This document shows, piece after piece, positions 33,522 through 33,903 of a stretch of DNA of 33,903 nt; the stretch's first letter is position 1, and every line of letters begins with the position of its first letter. The translations under genes were made by a program, and so were the position numbers. The notes beneath the pieces were generated by a model. It saw only the letters and a program-made list of their open reading frames with translations. It had not been told where the DNA came from and made no database searches. Source of the DNA: Roseateles toxinivorans (GTDB lineage: Bacteria > Pseudomonadota > Gammaproteobacteria > Burkholderiales > Burkholderiaceae_C); NCBI GenBank assembly GCA_945898095.1, contig CAMDHE010000047.1, forward strand, positions 1 through 33,903, given 5' to 3'.

Positions 33522-33903
33522 GTGCCCATCCCTACTTTGAATCATCTCAGCAATGCCGATCTGCATTGCCATTCCCTTGTGTCTGACGGCACCTTGCCTC
33601 CGGCCGTGCTGGCAGCAAGAGCCAAAGCCAATGGGGTCGAACTCTGGGCCTTGACCGACCATGACGAAATCGGCGGCCAGGCCCAGGCGCTGGAAGCTGC
33701 GCAGGCCCTGGGTCTGCCTTATCTGACCGGGGTGGAAGTTTCAGTCACTTTTGCCGGCCGCGTCGTGCATATCATCGGCCTCGGCTTTGACCACCTGGAC
33801 AAGGCGCTCGCCGCGGGCCTGCGCGCCACCCGAGGCGGGCGCGAGCCGCGCGCCCGCGAGATGGCCGCCGGGCTGGCTGCCGTCGGCATTCATGGCGCTT
33901 ATG
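33522..33903 (+). CDS. PHP-domain phosphatase/nuclease, 5' part only
   Basis: Cut by the window end after 127 codons. It starts with GTG at 33522, nine bases after the recJ stop. Metal-binding motifs DLHCHS (Asp13, His15, His17), LVSDGT, LTDHDEIGG (Asp46, His47) and a Glu in TGVEVSV (residue 72) match the YciV/TrpH-type PHP proteins (RNase AM, 3',5'-nucleoside bisphosphate phosphatase). A TAAAAT box at 33510-33515 lies just before the start and overlaps the recJ stop. The rest of the gene is outside the window. Confidence 0.85.
   Translation, partial: MPIPTLNHLSNADLHCHSLVSDGTLPPAVLAARAKANGVELWALTDHDEIGGQAQALEAAQALGLPYLTGVEVSVTFAGRVVHIIGLGFDHLDKALAAGLRATRGGREPRAREMAAGLAAVGIHGAY

Overview
This is a GC-rich chromosomal segment that looks like a betaproteobacterium of the order Burkholderiales. 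That placement is an inference from gene content and order, recalled from known genomes: polA divergent from a DUF2782 gene and thrB, a BPSS1780-type membrane protein, the xseB-ispA-dxs-folE2 block opposite a Rieske oxygenase, and an RpfE-like gene coupled to recJ. No rRNA, tRNA, phage, plasmid or CRISPR locus was found. Most of the window is ordinary housekeeping sequence, and I see no convincing new multi-gene system.

Layout. 1-299: REP-like intergenic repeats behind polA. 300-5270: polA (-), then DUF2782 gene, thrB and a membrane-protein gene (+). 5271-6137: a mobile-element scar holding a half copy of a small inverted-repeat element, the wreck of a PhoX/DUF839 phosphatase gene, a terminator and one full 162-bp element. 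6138-8345: an intact Tat-exported PhoX phosphatase. 8440-10794: uvrD (-). 10795-10996: a second full copy of the 162-bp element fills the divergent promoter region. 10997-13069: ychJ-like gene, truC, rarD (+). 13071-15353: ahpC-ahpF (-). 15480-17751: lysA (-) and its divergent activator lysR (+). 17843-21770: xseB-ispA-dxs-folE2 (-). 22048-25463: Rieske oxygenase, EamA transporter, sulfurtransferase, universal stress protein (+). 25472-25705: a 234-bp element with IS1380-like ends and a TTAAA target duplication. 25706-26575: Tat-exported dienelactone-hydrolase-like protein (-). 26681-30745: polyphosphate block, ppx (+) facing sixA and ppk (-). 30838-33903: rpfE-like gene, recJ and the start of a PHP-domain nuclease/phosphatase (+).

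Functional themes. DNA replication and repair (polA, uvrD, xseB, recJ), isoprenoid precursor synthesis (dxs, ispA), aspartate-family amino acids (thrB, lysA/lysR), peroxide defence (ahpC, ahpF), phosphate and polyphosphate metabolism (phoX, ppx, ppk, sixA), and small transporters. The most interesting non-housekeeping signals are the two families of short non-autonomous inverted-repeat elements. One now makes up nearly all of the uvrD/ychJ regulatory region, and its half copy is fused to a broken phosphatase gene. The other inserted exactly at the stop codon of the hydrolase gene and carries a short ORF with a good ribosome binding site.
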